From positions 102,375 through 166,374 of the forward strand of contig JAHEKV010000001.1 of the NCBI GenBank assembly GCA_024638165.1: 64,000 bases of DNA, written 5' to 3'. Positions 1-9,016 of this stretch are shown one piece after another; position 1 is the first letter of the stretch, and the number at the start of each line of letters is the position of its first letter. The notes under the pieces were generated by a model that ran no database searches, was not told where the DNA came from, and was given only the letters and a program-made list of their open reading frames with translations. Source of the DNA: Flavobacteriaceae bacterium. GTDB taxonomy: Bacteria > Bacteroidota > Bacteroidia > Flavobacteriales > Flavobacteriaceae. The position numbers and the translations under genes were made by a program.

Positions 1-1020
1 TAACGTAGTACGAACCGATTCAAAAAGATTTTCTTGCTGCAGCTCTGAAACCTTTTCGTGTCGTTTTTCTATTTGCTCCCTATGAGTTAGGGGTAGACCA
101 ATCCATCGTTTTAAAAGTCGACCGCCCATTGCTGTCTGGGTATGATCGATGATATCAATCAGTGCCGTACCTCCCGATTGCAAAGGATAGAAGAGTTCTA
201 AGTTTCTTATACTGAAATGGTCTAGCCAAAGTGTACCTTCTGGGCTGATTCGCCGAATAGTCTGGATGTGTCCTAGTTTGTCATTTCGAGTTTCTCCTAA
301 ATAGTGAAGAATAGCTCCGGCACTAATGATACTATCGACCTTATTTTCTAGTCCAAACCCAGTGAGGTTATGAGTTTTAAAGTGAGACAACAGTTTCTCA
401 TTAGCGAAGCTCTCACTAAAAATCCAAGACTCTAAGGTAAATAAGGGCTTGCCTTGAAGCGATTCCTGAAGTTGATTTCGCTGCGGTTTTGAAATAAGAA
501 TTTCAGAAGGATTAAATTGAGCTAATAATTTTAGAATATAAGATTCAGAACCTTCAGCTACCGAGAATTCCCCGGTAGATACATCGGCTAAAGCCAACGC
601 GTAATTTTTTTCTCCTTTGTAGATAGCGGCTAAAAAATTATTTGTCTTCGAATCGAGTAGCTCGCTTTCATAAGTGACTCCTGGTGTGATGATTTCTGTA
701 ATCCCTCTTTTTACGATTCCTTTGGTTTGACTTGCGTCTTCTAATTGATCACAGATAGCCACTCGTTCTCCGGCCTTAACTAGCTTGTATAAATAGGTGT
801 TTAAGGCGTGATGCGGAAATCCAGCGAGTGGAGTTTGATCACCTCCATTATTTCGAGCCGTGAGAACAATCCCCAGTATTTTGGCTGTTTTTTCAGCATC
901 AGAACCAAAGGTTTCATAGAAGTCTCCAACTCTGAATAGAAGTAATGTCGTAGGATGCTTTGCTTTTATTGCATCGTACTGTTGCATCAGTGGGGTAGTG
1001 CTCTTTTTGTTTTTTGCCAT
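1..1020 (-). CDS. mutS: DNA mismatch repair protein MutS (N-terminal part, cut by window edge)
   Basis: Reading the minus strand from the ATG at 1018-1020 gives an uninterrupted 340-codon frame that runs off the left edge. It begins MAKNKKSTTPLMQQYDAIK and continues with LLLFRVGDFYETFGSDAE, which carries the F-x-E mismatch-reading motif of MutS domain I. The connector and start of the core domain follow (DQLEDASQTKGIVKRGITEI, later FYPLQSGGTALIDIIDHT and the GGRLLKRW motif). MutS recognises base mismatches and small loops in DNA and recruits MutL. The ATPase domain lies outside the window. The start codon lies head-to-head with the trmH-like gene, with only 15 bases between the two start codons. 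Confidence 0.95.
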   Translation of the reverse strand, partial: MAKNKKSTTPLMQQYDAIKAKHPTTLLLFRVGDFYETFGSDAEKTAKILGIVLTARNNGGDQTPLAGFPHHALNTYLYKLVKAGERVAICDQLEDASQTKGIVKRGITEIITPGVTYESELLDSKTNNFLAAIYKGEKNYALALADVSTGEFSVAEGSESYILKLLAQFNPSEILISKPQRNQLQESLQGKPLFTLESWIFSESFANEKLLSHFKTHNLTGFGLENKVDSIISAGAILHYLGETRNDKLGHIQTIRRISPEGTLWLDHFSIRNLELFYPLQSGGTALIDIIDHTQTAMGGRLLKRWIGLPLTHREQIEKRHEKVSELQQENLFESVRTTL

Positions 1021-1027
1021 AGCTTTG
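1020..1027 (+). promoter_or_regulatory. Candidate -7 element (TAGCTTTG) for the RNA methyltransferase gene
   Basis: The octamer fits the Bacteroidota -7 consensus TAnnTTTG and ends 8 bases before the ATG at 1036, so the transcript would have almost no leader. It overlaps the first base of the mutS start region on the other strand. No convincing TTTG -33 box is seen at the usual spacing. Confidence 0.45.
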
Positions 1028-1035
1028 TCGAAAAT

Positions 1036-1581
1036 ATGAAAACTCCCTTTATTAAAACCGAAAATCAGGCATTAGGTCGACCCGATATCGATACTTTTAA
1101 GTCGATCGATAAACGTTTTGTGGTGGTGCTTGATGAGGTTAGAAGTGCCCATAACGTGGGATCTATCTTTAGAAGTTCTGACGCTTTTCTAGTTGAAGAA
1201 CTAATGCTATGTGGAATTACGCCAACTCCTCCGAGTAAGGAAATACGCAAAACAGCCCTTGGAGCTGAGCAAAGTGTAGCTTGGAGTAAATGGCCTTCAA
1301 CCCTAGAAGCTATCGACGATCTAAAGAAGCAAGGTTATCAGATATGGGCGATTGAACAGGCTTCCTCAGCCACAGACTTAGGAGACTTTACGCCCTTATC
1401 TGACCAAAAATACGCGCTTATCTTCGGGAATGAAGTTTTTGGAGTTGATCAAGAGGTGATTGATCAGTGTGATGGGGTTATTGAAATTGCACAAGGGGGA
1501 ACGAAACATTCGCTTAATGTATCGGTTTCTGCAGGAGTAGTCTTGTGGCATTGCTTTACCCAAAATCAAAAAACCCCTTGA
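1036..1581 (+). CDS. TrmH/SpoU-family RNA 2'-O-methyltransferase
   Basis: SAM-dependent methyltransferase of the SPOUT (TrmH/SpoU) class, which transfers a methyl group to a ribose 2'-OH in tRNA or rRNA; which RNA is not clear from the sequence. The three family motifs are visible: RSAHNVGSIFR near the N-terminus, IFGNEVFGV, and the C-terminal LNVSVSAGVVLWH that forms the SAM-binding knot. The product is 181 residues, compact, with no extra N-terminal domain. An upstream in-frame ATG at 955 would add 27 hydrophobic residues read from inside mutS. The start at 1036 fits the family N-terminus and the -7 element just upstream. Confidence 0.85.
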   Translation: MKTPFIKTENQALGRPDIDTFKSIDKRFVVVLDEVRSAHNVGSIFRSSDAFLVEELMLCGITPTPPSKEIRKTALGAEQSVAWSKWPSTLEAIDDLKKQGYQIWAIEQASSATDLGDFTPLSDQKYALIFGNEVFGVDQEVIDQCDGVIEIAQGGTKHSLNVSVSAGVVLWHCFTQNQKTP

Positions 1582-1602
1582 AATCATTCAAAGGGGTTTT
1601 TC
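1571..1602 (+). terminator. Intrinsic terminator overlapping the end of the RNA methyltransferase gene
   Basis: AACCCCTT-GAA and TTC-AAAGGGGTT form a stem with one bulged base around a four-base loop, followed by a run of T. The stop codon TGA (1579-1581) lies inside the stem. Preceding A residues could make it work in both directions, which suits the convergent folK-dNK gene. Confidence 0.75.
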
Positions 1603-1638
1603 TGGTTTGAGTTAGTTAGCAAAAAATGCCGAGCCTAA

Positions 1639-1659
1639 TTAACTAAGTGTTTTAGTTAA
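1639..1659. repeat. Perfect 8-bp inverted repeat in a convergent intergenic gap
   Basis: TTAACTAA and TTAGTTAA flank a 5-base loop (GTGTT). The stem is purely weak A-T-rich sequence without an adjacent T-run, so it is a doubtful terminator for the minus-strand gene. It lies between the stop codons of two converging genes. Confidence 0.4.
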
Positions 1660-1673
1660 ATGCAACTATTTTC

Positions 1674-2846
1674 TTAAAAAAGTGTTAATCCTTTTTTAGT
1701 TCGAGTCGTTTTTTTGGTTTGTTTCTTCCAGTGAACCTCGAGTAGCGCATCCTCGATTCTTTCAATAACGGCTGTAAAGAAATTGGGATCTTCGTAACTT
1801 GGGAGTTGACTGAGGTCGATTACCAAAATATTCCATCGTTTTTGTCTTTTGATGAAGTCTTGATACCCTTTGGTTATGGATTTTAAATATTCTGGATCGA
1901 TATTCTGCTCGTAACTACGCCCTCTTTTTTTAATATTTTCGAGGATTCGATCGAGGTTGTTTTCTAGAAGAACGTAAAGTCCTGGAGCTTTCAGTAGTCG
2001 CTCTCCCCACCGATAGTAGCGACTAAAAAGTTCGAAATCAATTTCGTTCAAATTGTTTTTGGCAAAAAGCAACGACTTTGATAAGTGATAGTCACTAACT
2101 AAACCTTCAGCGGCTTGATTCGTTTTTAAGGCGTCAAATCGATCGAGTAAAAAGTGTAATTCGACGGGTAGTGCATAGGCCTTAGGGTCTTTGTAAAAAG
2201 ACTCCAAATAAGGGTTTTCGTCGAATCGCTCATATCTTGAACTTAGTTCATAGCGATCTGCAATCGCTTTACATAGTGTGCTTTTTCCTACTCCGATACA
2301 ACCCTCTAGCACTACGTTTTTACTCGTATGCCAAAGCTCCTTTTTACTTCGTAATAGACTAGTCTTAGCTTTAGTGATGGGTTGAGTTCGGTCTTTCTCT
2401 AGCATTTTTTTTACCACCTTAATCGATTGACTGGCAATTTCTAGGTGCGGTGCAATTTCACAGAGAGGTTCGATGACGAAACGGCGATGATTCATCCTCG
2501 GGTGAGGCAGCTCAAGTGTGGGTGTATTAAGTTCGGTAGGACCTATCAGTAAATCAATATCTAAGGGTCGATTCGAGTATCCCTTTTCTAATCGTATTCT
2601 TCCAAAGGATTGCTCCAGTTCTAAACAGGCTTGTAACAATCGCTCTGGAGTACATTCACTTTCTAATTCCAAGCATGCATTTAGAAAGTTTTCACCTTCA
2701 AAACCGAGCGCAGGACTCTCGTAAACGGAGGATACAGATCGAATGATTCCTAGCTGATCAGATATGCTAAATAGGGCCTTTTGAAGGTAGAGTAGTCGAT
2801 CTCCTTCATTACTCCCTATTCCAATATAGTAGGTGCTAGTTCTCAT
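1674..2846 (-). CDS. folK: Fused HPPK (FolK) - deoxynucleoside kinase
   Basis: 390 residues with two enzyme domains. Residues 1-155 are 6-hydroxymethyl-7,8-dihydropterin pyrophosphokinase of folate synthesis: the YIGIGSNEGDR start, RPLDIDLL with the catalytic D96-x-D98 pair, and PHPRMNHRRFVIEPL. After a short basic linker (about 156-175), residues 176-375 are a deoxynucleoside kinase: P-loop GCIGVGKST at 182-190, the ERFDENPYLESFY substrate-binding segment, and the KKRGRSYEQNI lid. The C-terminus is a lysine-rich tail. The frame is continuous, with no sign of a stop or shift at the junction. A separate deoxynucleoside kinase occurs at 29151-29765. The gene diverges from sppA; on the minus strand a TACTTTCG element resembles the -7 consensus just upstream. 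Confidence 0.9.
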   Translation of the reverse strand: MRTSTYYIGIGSNEGDRLLYLQKALFSISDQLGIIRSVSSVYESPALGFEGENFLNACLELESECTPERLLQACLELEQSFGRIRLEKGYSNRPLDIDLLIGPTELNTPTLELPHPRMNHRRFVIEPLCEIAPHLEIASQSIKVVKKMLEKDRTQPITKAKTSLLRSKKELWHTSKNVVLEGCIGVGKSTLCKAIADRYELSSRYERFDENPYLESFYKDPKAYALPVELHFLLDRFDALKTNQAAEGLVSDYHLSKSLLFAKNNLNEIDFELFSRYYRWGERLLKAPGLYVLLENNLDRILENIKKRGRSYEQNIDPEYLKSITKGYQDFIKRQKRWNILVIDLSQLPSYEDPNFFTAVIERIEDALLEVHWKKQTKKTTRTKKGLTLF

Positions 2847-2881
2847 GGCCTTCGAAAGTACAAAAAGGCTTCAACTTTCAG

Positions 2882-2889
2882 TATCTTTA
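2882..2889 (+). promoter_or_regulatory. Candidate -7 element (TATCTTTA) for sppA
   Basis: Matches TAnnTTTG except for the last base and lies 20 bases before the sppA ATG, in the 63-base gap between two divergent genes. Confidence 0.35.
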
Positions 2890-2909
2890 GGGCTTTAAAC
2901 GTTAGTGCT

Positions 2910-4682
2910 ATGAATTTTTTTAAACGTTTTATTGCTTCCTTCTTCGCAGTTATTGCCGCCTTCTGGTTTATGGGGATTGTTTTAGTCCTAATTATTGCAG
3001 GTTTAGGTAATGCCGATGTTGCTCCGTCTGTTGCTAATGCTTCTGTCTTAAAAATAGCCTTAAATAGACCTATTGTAGATTACAAGGGAGGCTCGGGAGA
3101 TGACCCGTTTTCTGTGCTTTTCGAAGAAACGATCGCATTAGATGAGGTGGTTGCATCTGTTCAAGCTGCTGCTGAAGATGATCGTATTTCGGGTATTAGT
3201 TTTGAAACACCCTTTTTTCTTGGGGGATGGAGTCAAGCCGAAACCCTGCGAAACGCACTTCTGGAATTCAAAAATTCAGGCAAGTTCATCTACGCTTATG
3301 GAGATTCCTACTCTCAGAAATCGTTTTACTTGTCCTCTGTTGCGGATAGTTTATTTGTAACCCCAACAGGCTTTGTTGATTTGCGTGGTCTGTCATCAGA
3401 ACTCACTTATTATAAATCATTCCAGGAAAAGTCAGGACTGCGTATGGAAGTGATTCGACATGGTAAATACAAGGCAGCGGTAGAACCTTACCTTAATGAT
3501 GCCCCATCAAAGGAAAATATTGAGCAAATTCAGGAGTTAATCGATAGTTTGTGGGACGAGGTTGGAGCCCAAATGGCCGATCAAATAGAGGTCTCAAGAG
3601 CTGATTTCGAAGGTTGGGTAAATGATTTGGTAACTCGTGATTTAGAAAAGGCAAAGGAACTGGACTTGATCGGAGGTCTGATCTATGAAGATCAGTACGA
3701 GGATACTTTAAAACGTGCCGTTGGTGCTTCTAAAAATGACCTGAGTGCTTCTTCGAAATTGAATGAGATCTCATCTAGTTCTTACTTTAAGACCATTAAA
3801 TCAACTCCAATCGATTCTTCGGATAGAATTGCGCTCGTCTATGCCCAAGGAAGTATTTTATATGGAGAGGGATCGCCTACGATCATGGGACAAGAAACCA
3901 TGAATAAGGCCTTGCAAAGTGCTCGCGAGGATCGTAATATCAAGGCGGTGGTGCTTCGTATTAATTCTCCTGGAGGTAGTGCACTTACTTCTGATCTCAT
4001 TTGGCGTGAAGTTGAAAAAACAGCCAAGGAAAAACCTGTAGTGGTTTCTATTTCTGACGTGGCCGCTTCAGGGGGATATTATATTGCGACCCCGGCAACC
4101 TATATCATTGCACAATCGACCTCTATCACAGGTTCTATTGGTGTGTTTGGGACTTTGCCAAACGCTTCAGAACTAGCTGAGCAGTGGGGTGTTTCCTCGT
4201 ATACCTTAAGCACTCACGAGCGTTCGGCGACCTATTCGCCCTTACGACCTCTTAGTGATTCTTTTCGAGCAGAGCTAACTGAAGGAATTGAACAGACCTA
4301 CCAGACTTTCTTAGAACGCGTAGCTTCGGGTCGATCAATGTCTATTGAATCTGTAGATGCAATCGCACAAGGACGCGTTTATCTCGCTCCGAAAGCACTA
4401 GAGCTCGGTCTCATTGATGAAATTGGAACGCTAGAGGATGCCATCAATAAGGCTGCTGAACTTGCAGCAATTGATGAATTCAGGTTAAGAGAATATCCTA
4501 GATATAAATCTGATCTTGAACGCTTGTTGGGAGATTTGCCTTCTGCAAGTCTTTCTATGATTTCATCGAAACTGCCTAGCATTGTTTCTAATTACCTCAA
4601 TTTCTGGGAAACTGTGGGCGGTGAAAATCATGTTTATAATCGTATTCAGGCGCGCTTGCCTTTTGATTTAGAAATTGAGTAA
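2910..4682 (+). CDS. sppA: Signal peptide peptidase SppA, 67K type
   Basis: Membrane-anchored serine protease that degrades cleaved signal peptides. Residues 1-33 carry a basic start and one hydrophobic membrane anchor. The 590-residue length is that of the long two-domain (E. coli-like) form. The general-base lysine is K188 in GKYKAAVEP, and the nucleophile is S387 in the second domain (SDVAASGGYYIA), the pair known from E. coli SppA (K209/S409). The motif NSPGGSALTSD lies upstream in the second domain. The stop codon overlaps the start of the next gene (TAATG), so the two are probably co-transcribed. Confidence 0.93.
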   Translation: MNFFKRFIASFFAVIAAFWFMGIVLVLIIAGLGNADVAPSVANASVLKIALNRPIVDYKGGSGDDPFSVLFEETIALDEVVASVQAAAEDDRISGISFETPFFLGGWSQAETLRNALLEFKNSGKFIYAYGDSYSQKSFYLSSVADSLFVTPTGFVDLRGLSSELTYYKSFQEKSGLRMEVIRHGKYKAAVEPYLNDAPSKENIEQIQELIDSLWDEVGAQMADQIEVSRADFEGWVNDLVTRDLEKAKELDLIGGLIYEDQYEDTLKRAVGASKNDLSASSKLNEISSSSYFKTIKSTPIDSSDRIALVYAQGSILYGEGSPTIMGQETMNKALQSAREDRNIKAVVLRINSPGGSALTSDLIWREVEKTAKEKPVVVSISDVAASGGYYIATPATYIIAQSTSITGSIGVFGTLPNASELAEQWGVSSYTLSTHERSATYSPLRPLSDSFRAELTEGIEQTYQTFLERVASGRSMSIESVDAIAQGRVYLAPKALELGLIDEIGTLEDAINKAAELAAIDEFRLREYPRYKSDLERLLGDLPSASLSMISSKLPSIVSNYLNFWETVGGENHVYNRIQARLPFDLEIE

Positions 4683-5398
4683 TGGATTACTCAAAACGAC
4701 CTCAGGCATTTTATTTCTTTTTGATTCTAGCAGGATTGTTTATCACTTCCTTGGTGGTTTCAAATCTTATTTTTCAGAAGTTCTTTTATTGGTCTCCTTT
4801 TGGCGAGGTAAGCTTGTTTTCTGCTCCTTTATTCGAACTCTCAGTAGGTATTTTGCCTTATCCGATAACCTTTTTAATCACCGATTTGATCTCAGAAATC
4901 TATGGTAAAAAGATGGCGAATAAAGTGGTGGTTGTAGGAATTATTGCTTCGGTATTTTCGCTACTTATTGTGTATACGGCTTCTTCAGTGAGTGCAACCG
5001 ACTGGTCACCCGTAAGTGATGAATTATTTTCAACCGTTTTTGGAAATACGATTGTTGCTGTCTTCTCTTCGATGATGGCTTATTTACTGGCTCAGTTTGT
5101 AGACATTCAGATCTATCACTTTTGGAAACGACTTACTAAAGGTCGACACCTTTGGCTGAGAAATAACTTTTCTACCTTCTCCTCTCAACTCATCGACACT
5201 ACCTCGGTTGTTTTGTTACTCTGTTTCTTCGGTGAGATCGAGTGGGAACGATTTACCGGGCTAGTTCTCTCAGGGTTTCTCTTTAAGGCACTAATAGCCT
5301 TTCTAGACACACCCATTCTCTATTTGATGGTTTACGGATGTCGTAGATACTTTCGATTAGAAGTCAATGAAGAGATTGAATTATTCGAGACTAGTTAA
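4682..5398 (+). CDS. yhhQ: Queuosine precursor transporter (YhhQ/VUT family)
   Basis: 238 residues with about six hydrophobic segments. It contains PITFLITDLISEIYGKKMANKVV, the signature region of the vitamin uptake transporter (VUT, formerly DUF165) family, and the downstream FSTFSSQLIDTTSVVLL segment. In E. coli YhhQ imports the queuosine precursors preQ0/preQ1; substrate here is inferred from the family. It starts on the last base of the sppA stop codon. queA, a later step of queuosine synthesis, is also in this window (38419-39468). Its last 8 bases overlap the end of the convergent DUF2797 gene. Confidence 0.85.
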   Translation: MDYSKRPQAFYFFLILAGLFITSLVVSNLIFQKFFYWSPFGEVSLFSAPLFELSVGILPYPITFLITDLISEIYGKKMANKVVVVGIIASVFSLLIVYTASSVSATDWSPVSDELFSTVFGNTIVAVFSSMMAYLLAQFVDIQIYHFWKRLTKGRHLWLRNNFSTFSSQLIDTTSVVLLLCFFGEIEWERFTGLVLSGFLFKALIAFLDTPILYLMVYGCRRYFRLEVNEEIELFETS

Positions 5399-6182
5399 GT
5401 CGCAGTTCTATTTGATAGCCCTCATGTGATCGAACATTGAAGACTCTTCCGTCTTCAAAAAGTAGGTATTGTCCTTTAATCCCTGTAAGTACTCCGTTTA
5501 GTTCTGGCTCTTTGGTGAGGTTAGTACTTTGGACCTCTTTACCTTTTGGATCAAAGGGAAAGTTGAGGTGAACTACTTCGCTTTCGACAATAAAATCACT
5601 TACTTCACTGGGGACGTAGGCTTTTAGAGAATTCCAGTGTTGTTTTAAATCTAAGGTAGATTCTGGCTTTGATAGCATGACTCTGAAATTTGTCTTGTCG
5701 CTGATGTGTTCCTTTAAAGCGACTTCGGCTACCCCTGCTAGATATCGATTAGGAACTTCTAAAATAGTTAGTGCCTGATGAGCTCCTTGGTCAATCCAAC
5801 GGGTAGGCAATTGTTTTTTTCGAGTGATTCCGACCTTGATCGCCCCTGTGTTAGATAAATACACGATGTGAGGTTGCAATTGCATTTGCTTCTCAAACTC
5901 TAGGTCGCGGTCGGCGATCCCTAAATGCGCTTTACTCTCTTCAGGTTTCATAATCCAGGTGCCCGCCATTGGAGATTCGAAGAAGCATTTTTTACAAAAT
6001 CCTTGTCTGAAAATTCCGTGATCGTCCCCACATCCTAAGCATTGGTATCCGACGTGCTTGATTTGAATAAATTTGCCGATAAGTTGGTTGACTTGTAGCA
6101 AATCGTTTTCGATAGGGAGAAAATAATTGATCGGACTGAAATCTTCAGTTTCCATCTTCTTTAGTACCGTCTGAAAAAGCAT
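5391..6182 (-). CDS. DUF2797 protein with a four-cysteine zinc-binding segment
   Basis: 263 residues matching the DUF2797 family, whose function I do not know. Near the N-terminus two CxxC knuckles (C48, C51, C63, C66) in YQCLGC...FCKKCF look like a zinc ribbon. The central part contains HIVYLSNTGAIKVGITRKKQLPTRWIDQGA, a segment resembling GIY-YIG nuclease-like folds (YLS...VGIT...R), but a working nuclease cannot be claimed. It converges with yhhQ, overlapping by 8 bases, and diverges from the GH3-like gene, with 48 bases between start codons. Confidence 0.7.
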   Translation of the reverse strand: MLFQTVLKKMETEDFSPINYFLPIENDLLQVNQLIGKFIQIKHVGYQCLGCGDDHGIFRQGFCKKCFFESPMAGTWIMKPEESKAHLGIADRDLEFEKQMQLQPHIVYLSNTGAIKVGITRKKQLPTRWIDQGAHQALTILEVPNRYLAGVAEVALKEHISDKTNFRVMLSKPESTLDLKQHWNSLKAYVPSEVSDFIVESEVVHLNFPFDPKGKEVQSTNLTKEPELNGVLTGIKGQYLLFEDGRVFNVRSHEGYQIELRLN

Positions 6183-6195
6183 AGAAAGGGATGTG

Positions 6196-6203
6196 TATAT
6201 TTG
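6196..6203 (+). promoter_or_regulatory. Candidate -7 element (TATATTTG) for the GH3-like gene
   Basis: Perfect fit to TAnnTTTG. It overlaps an upstream in-frame TTG at 6201, which therefore cannot lie inside the transcript, and places the start at the ATG at 6231 or 6234. Confidence 0.55.
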
Positions 6204-6230
6204 AACTTAGCAACCTCTAATGTACGAATA

Positions 6231-7745
6231 ATGATGCTGCCTCTTTTTAATTCTGTTGCCTCTTGGCTGCTTAAGAAAAGATTTCATCAGATACAGCTAT
6301 TTATTAAGTATCCGGGAGAGGTTCAATTTGAAGTATTACAGAAACTACTCGAAACCGCTTCAGGTACTGTAGTGGGAAAAAGCTATGACTTTAATAGTAT
6401 TCGTACTTATGAAGAATTTGCATCTAGAGTACCTATTGTTAGTTACGAGGATATAGCAGATCAGATTCAGAGAACAAGAGAAGGAGAGCAAAATGTTTTT
6501 TGGCCTAGCCCAATTAAGTGGTTTGCGAAGAGTAGTGGGACCACGAATGCGAAAAGTAAATTTATTCCAGTAAGTCAAGAGGCTTTAGATGACTGTCACT
6601 ACAAAAGCGGTAAAGATTTATTGTCGCTTTATCTGAACAATAATGAGAATTCTAAATTCTTTACAGGTAAAAGTTTAAGGCTAGGGGGGAGCAAAGAATT
6701 GTATAAGGATAAAGGCTCTTATTTCGGAGACTTATCGGCCATTCTTATTGATAACCTGCCGAAGTGGGCAGAGTATAGTAGTACACCAAGTAATCGAACA
6801 TCCTTGTTGCCTGATTGGGAAACAAAGATCGCAGCAATTATTTCTGAGAGTACAAAGGAAAATGTTACCTCACTTGCTGGGGTGCCTTCATGGATGCTTG
6901 TTTTACTCAATGAAATCAATACTTACTCAGGTACTGAACACTTATTTGAAATCTGGGAGAATCTAGAGGTCTATTTTCATGGAGGGGTGAGTTTTACCCC
7001 TTATCGTGCTCAATATGAGCGATTGCTTCCGAAAAGTAATTTTAAGTACTACGAGATTTACAATGCCTCTGAAGGGTTCTTCGCCATCCAAGATCGAAAT
7101 TATCAGAATGACCTATTACTCATGCTTGATTATGGAATTTTTTACGAATTCATTCCATTAGATACTCTTGGTAGTTTTGGTGAAAAGGCTTTGCCAATTT
7201 GGGAAGTGAAGTTAGGAGTGAATTATGCCATGGTCATTACCACAAACGCTGGATTATGGCGTTATATTATTGGTGACACCGTTCGATTTACTTCTGTCGA
7301 TCCCTATCGAATTAAAATTACGGGTAGAACCAAGCACTTTATTAATGTGTTTGGCGAGGAGCTCATGGTTGAGAATGCAGAGCAAGGTCTAAGAACGGCT
7401 TGCGAACAAACCGGCGCGAGTATTAGTGATTACACGGTCGCACCTATCTTCATGTCAGAGAATAAAAAAGGGGCACATCAGTGGCTTATCGAATTTAATA
7501 GAGCGCCTTCTGACTATGCTCAGTTCATGCAGATATTAGACGAGGCATTGCAGCATCTGAATTCGGATTATGAAGCAAAACGATTAAAGGACATTACACT
7601 CAGAGCACCCGAACTAGTTGTTGCCAAGTCGAAACTGTTTTATCAGTGGTTAGATGGACAGAACAAAGTGGGTGGTCAACACAAGATACCCCGATTGTCG
7701 AATAGCAGAACCTATATAGAGGAATTATTGGTTCTCAATAAGTAA
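6231..7745 (+). CDS. GH3 auxin-responsive promoter family protein (acyl-adenylate/amide synthetase fold)
   Basis: 504 residues of the GH3 family, part of the ANL adenylating superfamily. In plants these enzymes join amino acids to hormone carboxylates; bacterial members are widespread in Bacteroidota, but their substrates are mostly unknown. Visible motifs are the phosphate loop KSSGTTNAKSKFIPVS, YNASEGFFAIQD (adenine-binding region), YAMVITTNAGLWRYIIGDTVRF and ITGRTKHFINVFGEELM, all typical of GH3. The C-terminus (LDGQNKVGGQHKIPRLSNSRTY) is also characteristic. The start is chosen at the first ATG after the -7 element. It is a single gene: the downstream neighbour is convergent. Confidence 0.85.
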   Translation: MMLPLFNSVASWLLKKRFHQIQLFIKYPGEVQFEVLQKLLETASGTVVGKSYDFNSIRTYEEFASRVPIVSYEDIADQIQRTREGEQNVFWPSPIKWFAKSSGTTNAKSKFIPVSQEALDDCHYKSGKDLLSLYLNNNENSKFFTGKSLRLGGSKELYKDKGSYFGDLSAILIDNLPKWAEYSSTPSNRTSLLPDWETKIAAIISESTKENVTSLAGVPSWMLVLLNEINTYSGTEHLFEIWENLEVYFHGGVSFTPYRAQYERLLPKSNFKYYEIYNASEGFFAIQDRNYQNDLLLMLDYGIFYEFIPLDTLGSFGEKALPIWEVKLGVNYAMVITTNAGLWRYIIGDTVRFTSVDPYRIKITGRTKHFINVFGEELMVENAEQGLRTACEQTGASISDYTVAPIFMSENKKGAHQWLIEFNRAPSDYAQFMQILDEALQHLNSDYEAKRLKDITLRAPELVVAKSKLFYQWLDGQNKVGGQHKIPRLSNSRTYIEELLVLNK

Positions 7746-7762
7746 AAGGTAAATCGTTTGGG

Positions 7763-9007
7763 CTATGAAGCAGCTTTCAGGTTTCCTAAAGCGACTGCAG
7801 AGGCTCCTGAGAGTTTTTCCTGAACGTAGGCTTGGTCTACTTTAAGCTCCTGAACTGAATCTTCTGAAGGCAGTTCATACATCGCATCAGTAAGTACTGC
7901 TTCGCACAAACTTCTGAGACCTCTTGCTCCTAGATCGTGTTCTAAGGCTTTATCTACTAAAAGTTCTAAAGCGTCAGGAGTTACTTCTAGAGTGATGTCG
8001 TCGATCGCAAATAGCTTTTGATATTGCTTAATGATGGCATTCTTGGGCTCAGTGAGTATCGAGAGTAAACTGGTCTTGTCTAACGGATTCATATGAGATA
8101 GAACCGGGAGTCTACCAATGATTTCTGGAATTAATCCAAAGCTTTTGATGTCTTTGGGGCTTACGTATTGAAGCAGATTTTCTTTATCGATTTGGCCACT
8201 TTCCATGGAGCTGCTATAACCAACAGCTTGGCGGTTCAGGCGCTTAGAAATATGTCTTTCGATACCGTCGAATGCTCCTCCAGCAATGAATAAAATATTC
8301 GAAGTGTCTACTTCTATAAATTTCTGATCGGGATGTTTTCGACCTCCTTTAGGCGGGACGTTAACGGTAGTACCTTCAAGTAGTTTTAACAATCCTTGCT
8401 GTACTCCTTCTCCAGAAACATCTCTAGTAATTGATGGGTTATCACTTTTTCTAGCAATCTTATCAATCTCATCAATAAAAACGATGCCTCTCTGAGCACG
8501 TTCAAGATCATAGTCTGCAGCTTGTAGCAGTCTTGTAAGAATACTCTCGACGTCTTCTCCTACATATCCGGCTTCGGTTAGAACGGTGGCATCAACAATG
8601 GCTAAAGGAACTTCAAGCATTTTAGCTATGGTTTTCGCAACCAACGTTTTACCGGTACCTGTTTGCCCTACAATAAGGATATTGCTTTTTTGAATTTCAA
8701 CCTCGTTGTCATCGTTATTTTGCAACAAACGTTTGTAGTGGTTGTATACTGCAACAGATAATACCTTTTTGGTTTTATCCTGCCCAATTACATAGGTGTC
8801 TAAAAAGGCCTTAATTTCTTTCGGCTTTTTTAACGCTAATGATTCAGATAATGCTGCGTTTTTATTTCCTTTTCGCTCCTCTGCGATGATGTGATAGGCC
8901 TGTTCAATACAAGCATCACAAATATGAGCGTCAATTCCTGCAATTAGAATTTCGGTTTCTTCTTTCTTTCTTCCGCAGAAAGAACACTGTAGAGATTTAT
9001 CGCTCAT
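7763..9007 (-). CDS. clpX: ATP-dependent Clp protease ATP-binding subunit ClpX
   Basis: 414 residues, usual length. The N-terminal zinc domain has C8, C11, C30 and C33; the AAA+ core has Walker A GQTGTGKT (114-121), Walker B VFIDEIDK, and the [12 protein letters not shown] region. The [12 protein letters not shown] segment, including the GR of the ClpX sensor region, follows. ClpX unfolds substrates and feeds them to ClpP. It lies 9 bases downstream of clpP in a tig-clpP-clpX order common in many bacteria. Confidence 0.97.
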   Translation of the reverse strand: MSDKSLQCSFCGRKKEETEILIAGIDAHICDACIEQAYHIIAEERKGNKNAALSESLALKKPKEIKAFLDTYVIGQDKTKKVLSVAVYNHYKRLLQNNDDNEVEIQKSNILIVGQTGTGKTLVAKTIAKMLEVPLAIVDATVLTEAGYVGEDVESILTRLLQAADYDLERAQRGIVFIDEIDKIARKSDNPSITRDVSGEGVQQGLLKLLEGTTVNVPPKGGRKHPDQKFIEVDTSNILFIAGGAFDGIERHISKRLNRQAVGYSSSMESGQIDKENLLQYVSPKDIKSFGLIPEIIGRLPVLSHMNPLDKTSLLSILTEPKNAIIKQYQKLFAIDDITLEVTPDALELLVDKALEHDLGARGLRSLCEAVLTDAMYELPSEDSVQELKVDQAYVQEKLSGASAVALGNLKAAS

Positions 9008-9016
9008 GGTAAGAAG

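Noticed and set aside
955..1035. N-terminal extension of the TrmH-like protein from an ATG at 955
   Set aside because: The extra 27 residues are read from the mutS N-terminus on the other strand, and the -7 element lies after that ATG.
1639..1659. Terminator for the minus-strand folK fusion
   Set aside because: The inverted repeat is all weak pairs and has no adjacent T-run on that strand; kept only as a repeat.
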